Source: Dokdonella sp. (GTDB taxonomy: Bacteria; Pseudomonadota; Gammaproteobacteria; Xanthomonadales; Rhodanobacteraceae). Taken from it: 64,000 nt of DNA. The stretch is from the NCBI RefSeq assembly GCF_017744955.1, contig NZ_JAGIAG010000001.1, positions 434,001 to 498,000 of the forward strand. Reading direction: 5' to 3'. Position 1 is the stretch's first letter. Every line of letters begins with the position of its first letter. Both the position numbers and the translations under genes were made by a program. Below are positions 36,665-45,195 of this stretch, one piece after another. A model generated the notes under the pieces. That model saw nothing but the letters and a program-made list of their open reading frames with translations, searched no databases and was not told the origin of the DNA.

Positions 36665-38446
36665 TCAACGCTTCCCGAACAAGCGCGCGACACCGTCGAA
36701 CAGCCGCGCCGGCCGCGCCAGCGCCGTGCCGAGACGTTCCAGTTTCAAGCCGACCTTGGCCACGCCGTCGTCGGACAGCTCGCGTGCGACCAGGGTGACC
36801 GGGCCGAGTCGCACGCGGTCGCCGATCTCGATCGTATGCTCGAAACGCTGCGCGAAGTGCTCGGCCAGGGTCAGCGGCGCGTCCTTGGCGCGCACGGCCA
36901 GGCCGTAGAACTCGGCGACGTCGGCGAGGCGCACGTCGGCGTCGAAGCTGAACTCGCCGAACAGCTCGCGCTCGGCTTCGCGCGCCTCGTCCGGCGGCGC
37001 GAACAGCCAGTCGAGCCGATAGACGCGGCCGGGCGGCGCGAGCAGGTAGGCGTAGTCGCCGGGCGTCAGGGTGCCGGCCTCGTCCGTGGTCAGGATCTCG
37101 CCGCCGCGCACGACCATCGTCAGCTGTGCCCAGCCCGGCACCGACGCGCCGCCGAGGATGCGCGCCTCGGCCGCGACCGGATAGCCGACGAGTTCGCGTT
37201 CGAGCGAACCGGGCAGGTCCAGTTCGACGCGGCGGATCAGCCGCTCGCGATGCGGCAGCGCGACGTCGAACAGGCGCGCGGCGAGGCCCAGCGTCCAGCC
37301 CTGCACCAGCAGCGAGACCAGCACGACGACGAAGGCGACGTTGAAGACCAGCTGTGCGTGCGGCAGCTGCGCCAGCATCGGGATCGAGGCGAGGAAGATG
37401 CCGACCGCGCCGCGCAGGCCTATCCAGGAAATGAACGCGATCTCGCGCTTGCCGTAGCGTCGCAGCGGCGCCAGGCAGGCCACCACCGCCAGCGGCCGGC
37501 CGACGAACATCAGGAACGCGGCCACGCCGAGCGCCGGCAGCAGCGATTGCAGCAGCAGCCGCGGCGAGGCGAGCAGGCCGAGCACGAGGAACATCGCGAT
37601 CTGGCACAGCCAGGTGGCCGCGTCGAGCGTGCCGAGCAGGTTCGTCAGTCCGCCGCTGACGCGATTGCCGACCATCAGCCCGGCGATGTAGACGGCGAGG
37701 AAGCCGCTGCCGTGCAGCTGGCCGGTGATGCCGAACACCAGCACCGCGGCGGCCAGCGCGAACAGCGCCGACAGCGCATGATCGAGCTGCAGGCGGTTCA
37801 ATCCGCGCGCGATCGCGCCGCCGCCGACCACGCCGGCGATGCCGCCGATGCCGAACTCGACGACGAATTCCTGCACCAGCGCGAGCGGCGACAGGCCCGC
37901 CGGCGTGGTGACGTACTGGACCAGCAGCATCGTCAGCAGGATCGCGGCGGGATCGTTCGCGCTCGATTCGATCTCCAGCGTCGCGCCGACGCGCTCGCGC
38001 AGCTGCAGGCCGCCGGCGCGCAGCAGGAACAGCACGGCGGCGGCGTCGGTCGACGCGACCACCGCGCCGACGAGGAAGCCGGTCATCGCGTCCAGCTGCA
38101 GCAGCCAGCTCGCGGCGACGCCGGTCAGCACCGCGCTCAGCAGCACGCCGATCGTGGCCAGCAGCATCGTCGGTGCCAGTACCCGGCGCACGGTGGCGAA
38201 GCGCGTGCGCAGGCCGCCGTCGAACAGGATGATCGCCAGCGCCAGCGAGCCGAGTTCGTAGGCGCCGCTGTAGTCGTCGAAGGCGATGCCGCCGGGACCG
38301 TCGGCGCCGGCGAGCATGCCGATGACCAGGAACACCAGCAGCAACGGCGCGCCGAAGCGACGCGCGATCACGCTCGAGGCGATGCCGACCAGGACCAGCG
38401 CCGATGCCGCGGCGAAAACCCAGTAGATGTGCTGGATGATGGTCAT
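36665..38446 (-). CDS. cvrA: K+/H+ antiporter of the CvrA/NhaP2 type
   Basis: The 593-residue protein has about 12 membrane helices in the first 400 residues, in the CPA1 exchanger fold. The ion-binding segment GAVVASTDAAAVLFLLRAGG, with the two Asp of the T-D-A and the later ESSANDPAAI motif, is clear, and WIGLRGAVGIFLAS is the conserved late-helix segment. The cytosolic tail has a TrkA-C/RCK-like part (residues 400-480, ILTTDEAGTLTPGDYAYLLAP) and a CorC/HlyC-like transporter-associated domain (about 500-593, LADVAEFYGL...FEHTIEIGDRVRLGPVTLVARELSDDGVAKVGLKL), as in the CvrA/NhaP2 group. It exports K+ (or Na+) in exchange for H+ and contributes to osmotic control. A TATGAT box right before the ATG predicts a very short leader. 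Confidence 0.9.
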   Translation of the reverse strand: MTIIQHIYWVFAAASALVLVGIASSVIARRFGAPLLLVFLVIGMLAGADGPGGIAFDDYSGAYELGSLALAIILFDGGLRTRFATVRRVLAPTMLLATIGVLLSAVLTGVAASWLLQLDAMTGFLVGAVVASTDAAAVLFLLRAGGLQLRERVGATLEIESSANDPAAILLTMLLVQYVTTPAGLSPLALVQEFVVEFGIGGIAGVVGGGAIARGLNRLQLDHALSALFALAAAVLVFGITGQLHGSGFLAVYIAGLMVGNRVSGGLTNLLGTLDAATWLCQIAMFLVLGLLASPRLLLQSLLPALGVAAFLMFVGRPLAVVACLAPLRRYGKREIAFISWIGLRGAVGIFLASIPMLAQLPHAQLVFNVAFVVVLVSLLVQGWTLGLAARLFDVALPHRERLIRRVELDLPGSLERELVGYPVAAEARILGGASVPGWAQLTMVVRGGEILTTDEAGTLTPGDYAYLLAPPGRVYRLDWLFAPPDEAREAERELFGEFSFDADVRLADVAEFYGLAVRAKDAPLTLAEHFAQRFEHTIEIGDRVRLGPVTLVARELSDDGVAKVGLKLERLGTALARPARLFDGVARLFGKR

Positions 38447-38452
38447 GCGCCG

Positions 38453-38492
38453 ATCATAACGTCGTCGTCGGCATTCCCGATCGGGAATGCCG
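38453..38492 (-). promoter_or_regulatory. Palindrome over the predicted -35 of the antiporter gene
   Basis: Bases 38469-38492 form a perfect 24-base palindrome (half-site CGGCATTCCCGA). On the minus strand a -10-like TATGAT lies at 38458-38453, only 7 bases before the ATG at 38446, which predicts a near-leaderless message. The palindrome covers the position where the -35 element would fall (about 17 bases upstream of the -10). A regulator bound here would affect promoter use directly; its identity is not apparent. Confidence 0.6.
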
Positions 38493-38518
38493 TCGGTTTT
38501 CGGCGACGGGCCGGCGAC

Positions 38519-40015
38519 TCACTCGCCGAAGCGGCGGTGCTGGATCGCTTCGGACAGATGCGTCGCGTCGATGCGGGCGCTGCCGGCGAGGTCGGCGATC
38601 GTGCGCGCGACGCGCAGCACGCGGTGGTAGGCGCGTGCGGACAATCCGAGGCGTTCGACCGCGCGATCGAGCAGGCCATGTTCGCTCGCGGACAAGGCGC
38701 AGTCGCGCTCGACTTCGCGATTGCTGAGCCATGCGTTCGGCTTGCCGGCGCGTTCGAGCTGCAGCCGGCGCGCGGCGCCGACGCGTTCGCGCACGACGGC
38801 GCTGCTCTCGCCGCCGGCGGCGTCGCGCAGCTCCGCGTGCGGCACGCGCGGCATGTCGAGCTTCAGGTCGATGCGGTCGAGCAGGGGGCCGGAGATGCGC
38901 GCTCGGTAGCGCGCAATCGCCTCCGGCGTGCAGCGGCAGCGTCCGCTCGGATCGCCGGCGTAGCCGCACGGACACGGGTTCATCGCGGCGATGAGCTGGA
39001 AGCGCGCCGGGAATTCGACCTGGCGCGCCGCGCGCGAGATGGAGATGCGGCCGGATTCGAGCGGTTCGCGCAGCACCTCGAGCACGTGCCGGTCGAACTC
39101 GGGCAGCTCGTCGAGAAAGAGCACGCCGTGATGGGCGAGCGAGATTTCGCCGGGGCGCGGGATCGAGCCGCCGCCGACCAGCGCGACGGCCGAGGCAGTG
39201 TGATGCGGGTGGCGGAAGGCGCGCTGCTTCCAGGTCGCGACGTCGTTGTCCTGTCCGGCGACCGAGCGTATCGCCGCGAGCTCCAGGGCTTCGTGTTCTT
39301 CCAGCGGCGGCAGGATGCCGGGCAGCCGGCTCGCCAGCATGGTCTTTCCGGTTCCGGGCACGCCGCTGAGCAGGAGGTTGTGGCCGCCGGCCGCGGCGAT
39401 CTCCAGCGCGCGGCGCGCCTGCGGCTGACCGCGCACGTCGGCGAGGTCGAGCGTGTCGGCGAACGCGCAGGGCGCGGCAACCGCGACGGCGTTGCCGAGT
39501 TCGGCGCGCCCGGTCAGATGCGCGCAGACCTCGAGCAGCGAGTCGGCGACGCGCACGTCGGCTTCCGCGACCAGCGCGGCTTCGGCGCCGTTGCCGCGCG
39601 GCACGATCACGCGCCTTCCGACGCGCGTGGCGTGCAGCACCGCCGGCAGTACGCCTTGCACCGCGCGCAGCTCGCCCGACAGCGCAAGTTCGCCGACGAA
39701 CTCGTGGCCGGCGAGCGCTTCGCGCGGCAGGCCGCCGTTGGCGGCGAGGATGCCGAGCGCGATCGGCAGGTCGAAGCGGCCGCCGTCCTTGGGCAGGTCG
39801 GCCGGTGCCAGGTTCACCGTGACCTTGCGCTGCGGGTAGTCGAGCTGTGCGTTGAGGATCGCGGCGCGCACGCGATCGCGCGCTTCCTTCACCGCCGCCT
39901 CCGGCAGGCCGACGATCGACGTGCCGGGGAGACCGCCGGACAGGTGCACCTCGCAGGCCACCAGCGGTGCGGCGACGCCGGCCTGCGCGCGCGTGTAGAC
40001 GACGGCGAGGCTCAT
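38519..40015 (-). CDS. comM: YifB/ComM-family Mg-chelatase-like AAA+ ATPase
   Basis: From the ATG at 40015 the protein has 498 residues. ComM is a hexameric helicase for branch migration of DNA during natural transformation. Here the N-terminal Lon-protease-like domain (VYTRAQAGVAAPLVACEVHLSGGLPGTSIVGLPEAAVKEARDRV) is followed by the AAA+ module with Walker A GVPGTGKTM, Walker B HGVLFLDELPEF, a zinc-like Cys group in NPCPCGYAGDPSGRCRC, and the arginine-bearing sensor region RISGPLLDRIDLKLDMPRVP. All family landmarks are present. It is transcribed toward the antiporter gene 72 bases downstream. No other competence gene is nearby. Confidence 0.93.
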   Translation of the reverse strand: MSLAVVYTRAQAGVAAPLVACEVHLSGGLPGTSIVGLPEAAVKEARDRVRAAILNAQLDYPQRKVTVNLAPADLPKDGGRFDLPIALGILAANGGLPREALAGHEFVGELALSGELRAVQGVLPAVLHATRVGRRVIVPRGNGAEAALVAEADVRVADSLLEVCAHLTGRAELGNAVAVAAPCAFADTLDLADVRGQPQARRALEIAAAGGHNLLLSGVPGTGKTMLASRLPGILPPLEEHEALELAAIRSVAGQDNDVATWKQRAFRHPHHTASAVALVGGGSIPRPGEISLAHHGVLFLDELPEFDRHVLEVLREPLESGRISISRAARQVEFPARFQLIAAMNPCPCGYAGDPSGRCRCTPEAIARYRARISGPLLDRIDLKLDMPRVPHAELRDAAGGESSAVVRERVGAARRLQLERAGKPNAWLSNREVERDCALSASEHGLLDRAVERLGLSARAYHRVLRVARTIADLAGSARIDATHLSEAIQHRRFGE

Positions 40016-40216
40016 CGGAGGCCGGGCTCCGGTTCCGGAAAAAGGCCCGCCACCCCTGCCAGGGGGTGAGCTGCGCGGGGCGGCGGGCTTCCCGGGAAAA
40101 CGTCGAATGGATGCGGAGGCGAGATCATCGTGGCGATCGCGGGCACGAGCTTCCCCGTCGGCGCCGCGCGACCGTCGGCGCTCGTGTCGTGGCAACGCGT
40201 GTCGGCGGTGGCGGCG

Positions 40217-40486
40217 CTAGTGTTTCGGCTGCGTCGTCGCCGCGCCGACCAGGCGCTCGAGCGCGAGGATCTGCTGCTCGAGCTGCTCGATCTTCTCGCG
40301 CGTGCGCAGCAGCACGCAGCGCTGCACGTCGAATTCCTCGCGCGTGACCAGATCGAGCTGGCGCAGCCCGGACTGCAGCGCGCTGCGGAAATTCGCGGTG
40401 AGGTCGTCGCGCGCCTGCGCGAGACCGGGCGGAACCAGCGCGGCGAGTCGCTGCGCAAGGTCGTCGATGGATCGAAGCTCGATCAT
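40217..40486 (-). CDS. ubiK: UbiK-family accessory factor of ubiquinone biosynthesis
   Basis: The protein has 89 residues. The pattern EEFDVQRCVLLRTREKIEQLEQQI forms a C-terminal coiled coil typical of the BMFP/UbiK family; UbiK forms a trimer and helps the aerobic ubiquinone pathway as a partner of UbiJ. The start MIELRSIDDLAQRLAALVPPG matches family N-termini (M-I-x-x-x-x-x-D-x-L-A-x-x-L). AAGGGG precedes the ATG. It is a single gene, divergent from the PII gene. Confidence 0.9.
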   Translation of the reverse strand: MIELRSIDDLAQRLAALVPPGLAQARDDLTANFRSALQSGLRQLDLVTREEFDVQRCVLLRTREKIEQLEQQILALERLVGAATTQPKH

Positions 40487-40699
40487 GGCTCACCCCTTCT
40501 GGGCATGATTCGGATGGTCGGATGACGCACCGCGCGGCCTGTGCCGGTCGCTGCGGCGTGGAACTTGCCGGCACCGAGGTGCCGCCGCCGCGGGCGCATC
40601 GGCGTCCGCGGCGAAGAACGTGGTACGGCAACGCCCGCGCCGTCCTGGCGCTCGAACGGACTCGATCCGTGAGGTCCGGTTCGCGGAATCCTTGGGGTC

Positions 40700-40740
40700 G
40701 ACCGGCGGCGGGATTGGCCCGCCGCCGGTCGGAAGCTTCC
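40700..40740. repeat. 13-base-stem hairpin with adjoining 10-base palindrome
   Basis: GACCGGCGGCGGG (40700-40712) and its exact complement (40718-40730) flank a 5-base loop, and directly after them lies the palindrome GGAAGCTTCC (40731-40740). This is in the 411-base spacer between ubiK and the PII gene (40487-40897). The rest of the spacer holds the two promoters; I see no further gene. No U run follows, so it is not a plain terminator. Confidence 0.7.
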
Positions 40741-40826
40741 GTGCGGCGCCGGTCCTTCGGCGCTGCCCCCATACCGGAAAGTCTAGCGGGCGCGGATCGC
40801 CGCGCCAGCCGACTGTTTCGGATTTG

Positions 40827-40866
40827 CGTGTAGGAAATTTCCTACACGAATCGACCCGGCTATAGT
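40827..40866 (+). promoter_or_regulatory. Perfect 22-base palindrome and -10 of the PII gene
   Basis: The half-site CGTGTAGGAAA and its complement make a perfect 22-base palindrome at 40827-40848. A TATAGT box at 40861-40866 fits as a -10, which puts the -35 at about 40838-40843, inside the palindrome. The ATG of the PII gene follows at 40898. A dimeric regulator bound here would block or replace the -35 contact. No sigma-54 type -24/-12 pair is evident at the expected place. Confidence 0.65.
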
Positions 40867-40894
40867 CGTAACGACATTTCATGGCGGGAACTGA

Positions 40895-41236
<342 letters not shown>

Positions 41237-41237
41237 A

Positions 41238-41266
41238 GCGGGGATTGGTGATTCGGGATTCGTGAG
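41238..41266. repeat. Short GATTCGGG-type repeat
   Basis: The bases after the PII stop contain three short copies built on GGATTGGT/GATTCGGGATTCG. Degenerate GGGATTCGGGATTCG-type repeats are common between genes in Xanthomonadales genomes, so this is probably a member of that class rather than a functional element. It lies between the convergent PII and TMEM165-type genes. Confidence 0.4.
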
Positions 41267-41308
41267 GGGCGCGCAAAAAGGCGCCATCGCGTCTCCTTTC
41301 ATCACCGG

Positions 41309-41866
41309 CTAGCGCAGCAGGATCCACACGCCCAGCGCGGCGAACAGCAGCGCGGCGCCGATGCGCGCGGCCTTCAGCGGCAGCTTCTCGGCGAAGCGCG
41401 CGCCGAGCCAGACCACCGGCACGTTCGCCAGCAGCATGCCGATCGTGGTGCCGGCGACGACCTGCCACAGCGGCTGGTACTGCGCCGCCAGAACGACCGT
41501 GGCGACCTGGGTCTTGTCGCCCATCTCGGCCAGGAAGAAGGCGATCACGGTCGCGATCAGCACGCCGCGGCCGGCGCCGCGCATCGCGCCGTCCTCGTCG
41601 GCCTTGTCCGGGATCAGGGTCCAGGCGGCGACGGCGAAGAAGCTCAGCGCGACGATCCATTTCAACGCGTCGGGCGACAACCAGGCCGAGACCAGCGCGC
41701 CGACCGAGCCGGCGATCGCGTGATTGACCAGGGTCGCGACGAAGATGCCGATGCAGATCGGCCACGGCCGCCGGTACTTCGCGGCGAGAATCAGGGACAG
41801 CAGCTGCGTCTTGTCGCCGATCTCGGCGATCGCGACCGCGGCGGTCGAAACGAGCAGGGTTTGCAT
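41309..41866 (-). CDS. TMEM165/GDT1 (UPF0016) family membrane protein, likely Mn2+ exporter
   Basis: From the ATG at 41866 the 185-residue protein has six hydrophobic segments and the two family signatures: AEIGDKTQLLSL in the first helix and AEMGDKTQVATV in the fourth. The E-x-G-D-K-[TS] motifs coordinate the cation. Family members (MneA in Vibrio, TMEM165 in man) transport Mn2+ or Ca2+; bacterial ones lower cellular Mn2+. The upstream sequence matches a manganese riboswitch (41943-42056), which strongly supports a manganese role. Upstream in-frame starts would run into that leader. Confidence 0.92.
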   Translation of the reverse strand: MQTLLVSTAAVAIAEIGDKTQLLSLILAAKYRRPWPICIGIFVATLVNHAIAGSVGALVSAWLSPDALKWIVALSFFAVAAWTLIPDKADEDGAMRGAGRGVLIATVIAFFLAEMGDKTQVATVVLAAQYQPLWQVVAGTTIGMLLANVPVVWLGARFAEKLPLKAARIGAALLFAALGVWILLR

Positions 41867-41942
41867 GGGAACTCCGGCGGGCTGGGGCAGTGGACGCAAT
41901 GATTCCGCGCGCGCCGCCCCGGCCCGGGTCCGACGTGCGAGA

Positions 41943-42056
41943 ACCAAAGGTCTTGCCGGGCGATCCGGAACGATCGCTGCGCGCCATGGCGTGTTCGCCA
42001 AGTGTGTTGACGCGCTTGCCGCAACGCATCGCCGCGGCCGGCTACTCCCCAATGGA
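41943..42056 (-). promoter_or_regulatory. yybP-ykoY manganese riboswitch
   Basis: Read on the minus strand, the leader of the TMEM165-type gene starts TTGGGGAGTAGCC (from 42056), has GTCAACACACTTGG in the middle (about 42010-41997) and CCGGCAAGACCTTTGG at the end (41958-41943). GGGGAGTAG, the (T/U)CAACA loop and GGCAAGACC are the diagnostic conserved parts of the yybP-ykoY class, which bind Mn2+ at the junction of two loops. A TATACT -10 (42070-42065) predicts a start near 42058, just before the aptamer. The class switches on Mn exporters when Mn2+ is high. Match made by eye; a covariance-model search would confirm. Confidence 0.85.
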
Positions 42057-42191
42057 GCGCGCGGAGTATAGAGCAGTTGGACGGGCGCGGCATCCGGTCG
42101 TCGGCCGGCCGCACGGTGCGCCGGCGGGGACGCGCGATCGGAGGGCGGGACCGGCAGCTCGCGTCTCGCGCATGGCATACGATGCGCGCCG

Positions 42192-43769
42192 ATGAGTGCC
42201 GCCCGTCCGCCGATCTACGTCCTCGACGACCTGCGCGTCGATCTCGCCCGCCAGCGCGTGACGCGGGCGCAGGCCGAACTCGACGTGGCCGGACTCAGCT
42301 TCCAACTGCTGCGCTACCTGCTCGAGCAGGGCGACCGCGTGGTCGGCTTCGACGAGCTGATCGAGCGCGTATGGGCGCCGGCGGTGGTCAACGAGGAGAC
42401 CGTCACGCAACGGATCAAGCTGCTGCGCCAGGCGCTCGGCGACGACGGACGCAATCCGCGCTACGTCCGCTCCGTGCGCGGCCGCGGCTATCAGCTGTGC
42501 AGCGCGCCGCAGCGGCTGGAAGCGGAAACGGTCGCCGCCGCGCCGCCGCGCAGGCGCGCGTACGCGATCGGCATCCTCGGCGTCGCCACGCTGCTGGCGG
42601 CACTCGCCGTGGCGCTGCATCGGCCTGTCGCGCCGGCGGCGCCGGCGAATGCGCGGGACGAGCTGCTGCAGCGCGCCCGCTACTACGCCGGCATCGGCCA
42701 AGCCGACAACAACGAGCGCGCCATCGCCTTGTACGAGGAGGCGTTGCGCGCCGCGCCCGACGATGCCGCGGCGAGCGTCGGCCTCAGCCGCGCGCTGAGC
42801 GCACGCATGTGCCTGTACAACGGCGCGCCGGACGCGGCGGCGCGCGCGCAGGCACTGGCCGAGGCGGTGATCGCGCGCACGCCCGGCGACAGCGCGGCGC
42901 ACAACGCGCTGGCCTATGCACACGACTGTCGCGGCGAGATCGACGCGGCGATCGCCGAGTACGAACGCGCCTTCGCGCTCGACCCGTCGGCGCGCGCCGA
43001 CAGCCGCGCCTCGGCGGCGAACCTGTACGCGATCCGCGGCCGTCTCGCCGAGGCGCTGGAAAGCAATGTCGCGGCCGAGCGCTCCGGCGCGAACCTGCGT
43101 TTTCTGGATCTGCAGATCGCGCGCAACCTCGAGCTGCTCGGCTTCGACGCGGCGGCCGAGCGGCGCTACGCGAAGATCTTCCGCCTGTATCCGGACAACG
43201 TGTTCGGCAACGTCGCCTGGCCGCGCTTCCTGTTCGTGCAAGGGCGCTACGCCGAAGCCGAGGCCGCATTGGCCGAGGCGCTCGACCGTCCCCGGCACCC
43301 GCAGCTGTTCCTGCTCGCCGGCGAGCTCGCGCTCGTGCGCGGGAATCGACCGCGCGCGGCGGAGGGGTTCGGCGAGGCGGTCGCGCTGCGGCCGCACCAG
43401 AGTTTCCCGACGACCTTGGCGCGTCTCCACGGCGTGCCCGCGGCGACTCCCGACGAACTCGCCGAGCGTGCCGCCGCGGTCGCGGAATCCGCGGCCGACC
43501 TGCCGGACGCGTGGATCGAGGTCGCCCTGCTGCGCAGCGGCGCCGGCGATCGCGTTGCCGCCGTCGCCGCGCTCGGCCGCGCGGTGGACGGCGGTTTTCG
43601 CGATCAGGCCTGGCTGCGGACCTCGCCGCTGTTCCGCCCGCTGGCGGACGAGCCCGGCTTCGCCGAGGTGGTCGACCGGATCGGTCGCGCGCTAGCCTCC
43701 GAGCGCGCGACCGTGCTGGCTGCCGCCTGGCTTCCGCCGGAGCTGATCGAACCGAAGTCGCATGACTGA
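42192..43769 (+). CDS. CadC/ToxR-like membrane regulator with winged helix and TPR domain
   Basis: The 525-residue protein has an N-terminal OmpR/PhoB-type winged helix (about 10-105: LSFQLLRYLLEQGDRVVGFDELIERVW, VNEETVTQRIKLLRQALGDDG, YVRSVRGRGYQL), a basic stop, one membrane helix (about 122-140, IGILGVATLLAALAVAL) and a TPR-rich periplasmic part to the end. There is no receiver domain, so it belongs with CadC/ToxR-like transmembrane one-component regulators. What it senses and its targets are unknown; a neighbouring serine hydrolase (43818-44960) is convergent. Its ATG lies at the left side of a short spacer shared with the Mn riboswitch promoter on the other strand. Confidence 0.85.
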   Translation: MSAARPPIYVLDDLRVDLARQRVTRAQAELDVAGLSFQLLRYLLEQGDRVVGFDELIERVWAPAVVNEETVTQRIKLLRQALGDDGRNPRYVRSVRGRGYQLCSAPQRLEAETVAAAPPRRRAYAIGILGVATLLAALAVALHRPVAPAAPANARDELLQRARYYAGIGQADNNERAIALYEEALRAAPDDAAASVGLSRALSARMCLYNGAPDAAARAQALAEAVIARTPGDSAAHNALAYAHDCRGEIDAAIAEYERAFALDPSARADSRASAANLYAIRGRLAEALESNVAAERSGANLRFLDLQIARNLELLGFDAAAERRYAKIFRLYPDNVFGNVAWPRFLFVQGRYAEAEAALAEALDRPRHPQLFLLAGELALVRGNRPRAAEGFGEAVALRPHQSFPTTLARLHGVPAATPDELAERAAAVAESAADLPDAWIEVALLRSGAGDRVAAVAALGRAVDGGFRDQAWLRTSPLFRPLADEPGFAEVVDRIGRALASERATVLAAAWLPPELIEPKSHD

Positions 43770-43817
43770 ACCTCCGTTTCGAGCCTCCGGCGGAGCCGCG
43801 CATCGGCTCGACGCGGA

Positions 43818-44960
43818 TCAGCGGGCCGCGCCCGCCGCCGGCGCAGCGGCGAGAACGAGATCGCGGAACAGCTCCTGCGATTGCGCGTGCGCGTTGCGCT
43901 GGTTGTAGGCGCGGCTGGTGATCACGGCGACCAGGCCCTGCTCGGGCAGGACGAAGACGTAGTTGCCGCCGTTGCCGCTCATCGCCCAGACCGCGCGATC
44001 CTTGCCGTCCACGGCGTAGTGGAAGCGCCAGATCAGATAGCCGTACTCGGCGTCCTCGCGCGCCTTCGCGTGCGGCGTCAGCATCGCCTCGACCCAGCGG
44101 GAGGAGATCACCGGCCTGCCCTGCCAGCGGCCCCCGTCGGCGAGCACGGCACCGATCTTGGCGATGTCGCGGCTGCGGTAGCGTGTGCCGCCGCCGCCCA
44201 TTACGATGCCGTCGGGCGAACGGTTCCACTGCGACGTCGCGATGCCGAGCGGTTTCTCCAGCACCTCGGCCGCGAACGCGTCGAGGGACCTGCGTGCTGC
44301 CCGTTCGACCACCGCACCGGCGACGAAGCTGCCGGCCGTGCAGTAGGAGAACGCGCGGCCGTACGGGCTGTCCGCCGGCTTGGCCATCCACGGCGCGAAT
44401 CCCTTGATCGGCAGCTCGAGCGCGAAGCGCAGCCAGTTCTCGGTGACGTACATGCGTTCCTCGTTGCCGCTCGAGAACGGATTGTCGTCGTCGCATTCCC
44501 ACAGCGAACTCATCGTCAGCAGGTCTTCCAGCGTGAACGCCTCCTTGCGCGGATCGGCGTTGCGCAATGGGCCGAGGTCGCGGAAGTACGGGTAGACCTT
44601 CGCCGATGCGTTCGCAATCAGGCCGCGATCGATCGCCACGCCGGCCAGCGCGGCGGTCAGCGTCTTCGTCGCCGAACGCATGTCGTTCGGCGTGTCGCGC
44701 GCGCCGCCGTTGAAGTACTGCTCGTAGACGAGCCGGCCGCGGTCGGCGACGAGGACGCTAGTGATGCCCTTCAGGTCCTGCGCGGCGATGCGCGTCTGGA
44801 TGTCGCCGAGCTTAGCCGTGTTCCAGCCGAGCCGGCCGGCGTCGGCGCTGCGCCAGCCGTCGGCGAGTTCTTCGGGCACCCGGTAGGCGGCGGGTTCGGC
44901 GCCGGCCAGGGCGGGGGCGAGCAACAGGCCGATCAGCCATGTCCAGTTCCAAGGTCGCAT
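43818..44960 (-). CDS. Serine hydrolase of the beta-lactamase/penicillin-binding-protein-like superfamily
   Basis: From the ATG at 44960 the protein has 380 residues and a signal peptide (MRPWNWTWLIGLLLAPALAGAEP). The nucleophile motif S-x-x-K is MRSATKTLTAA; a second motif YCTAG stands where Y-x-N occurs in class C enzymes; the third is the SGNGGNY stretch near the C-terminus in place of K-T-G. These mark the AmpC-like serine esterase/peptidase superfamily, not a proven beta-lactamase. A longer start at 44999 is less likely since it would precede the signal peptide. It is one of two tandem hydrolases of this superfamily on the same strand, with low mutual similarity. Confidence 0.85.
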   Translation of the reverse strand: MRPWNWTWLIGLLLAPALAGAEPAAYRVPEELADGWRSADAGRLGWNTAKLGDIQTRIAAQDLKGITSVLVADRGRLVYEQYFNGGARDTPNDMRSATKTLTAALAGVAIDRGLIANASAKVYPYFRDLGPLRNADPRKEAFTLEDLLTMSSLWECDDDNPFSSGNEERMYVTENWLRFALELPIKGFAPWMAKPADSPYGRAFSYCTAGSFVAGAVVERAARRSLDAFAAEVLEKPLGIATSQWNRSPDGIVMGGGGTRYRSRDIAKIGAVLADGGRWQGRPVISSRWVEAMLTPHAKAREDAEYGYLIWRFHYAVDGKDRAVWAMSGNGGNYVFVLPEQGLVAVITSRAYNQRNAHAQSQELFRDLVLAAAPAAGAAR

Positions 44961-45195
44961 GACGCACTCCGTTCGAAAGGAGGCGCCAGTCGAGCGCAAG
45001 GGCGGATGAAGTGCCGGAAAGGCGAATGAAGAACAATGAAGGCGGCCGATCGGCGCGGTGCGGCGGGCCGACCGCCGCGACGACGGCCCGCGTCGGGAGA
45101 CGCCTGGCCGGGACCCGGGCGCCGAGCGGGCGGGTGGTCGAGCGGGGGCTTGCGCGGATTCCGGCGCGCGGAGCAGACGCGGAGATCCGCCGCGC

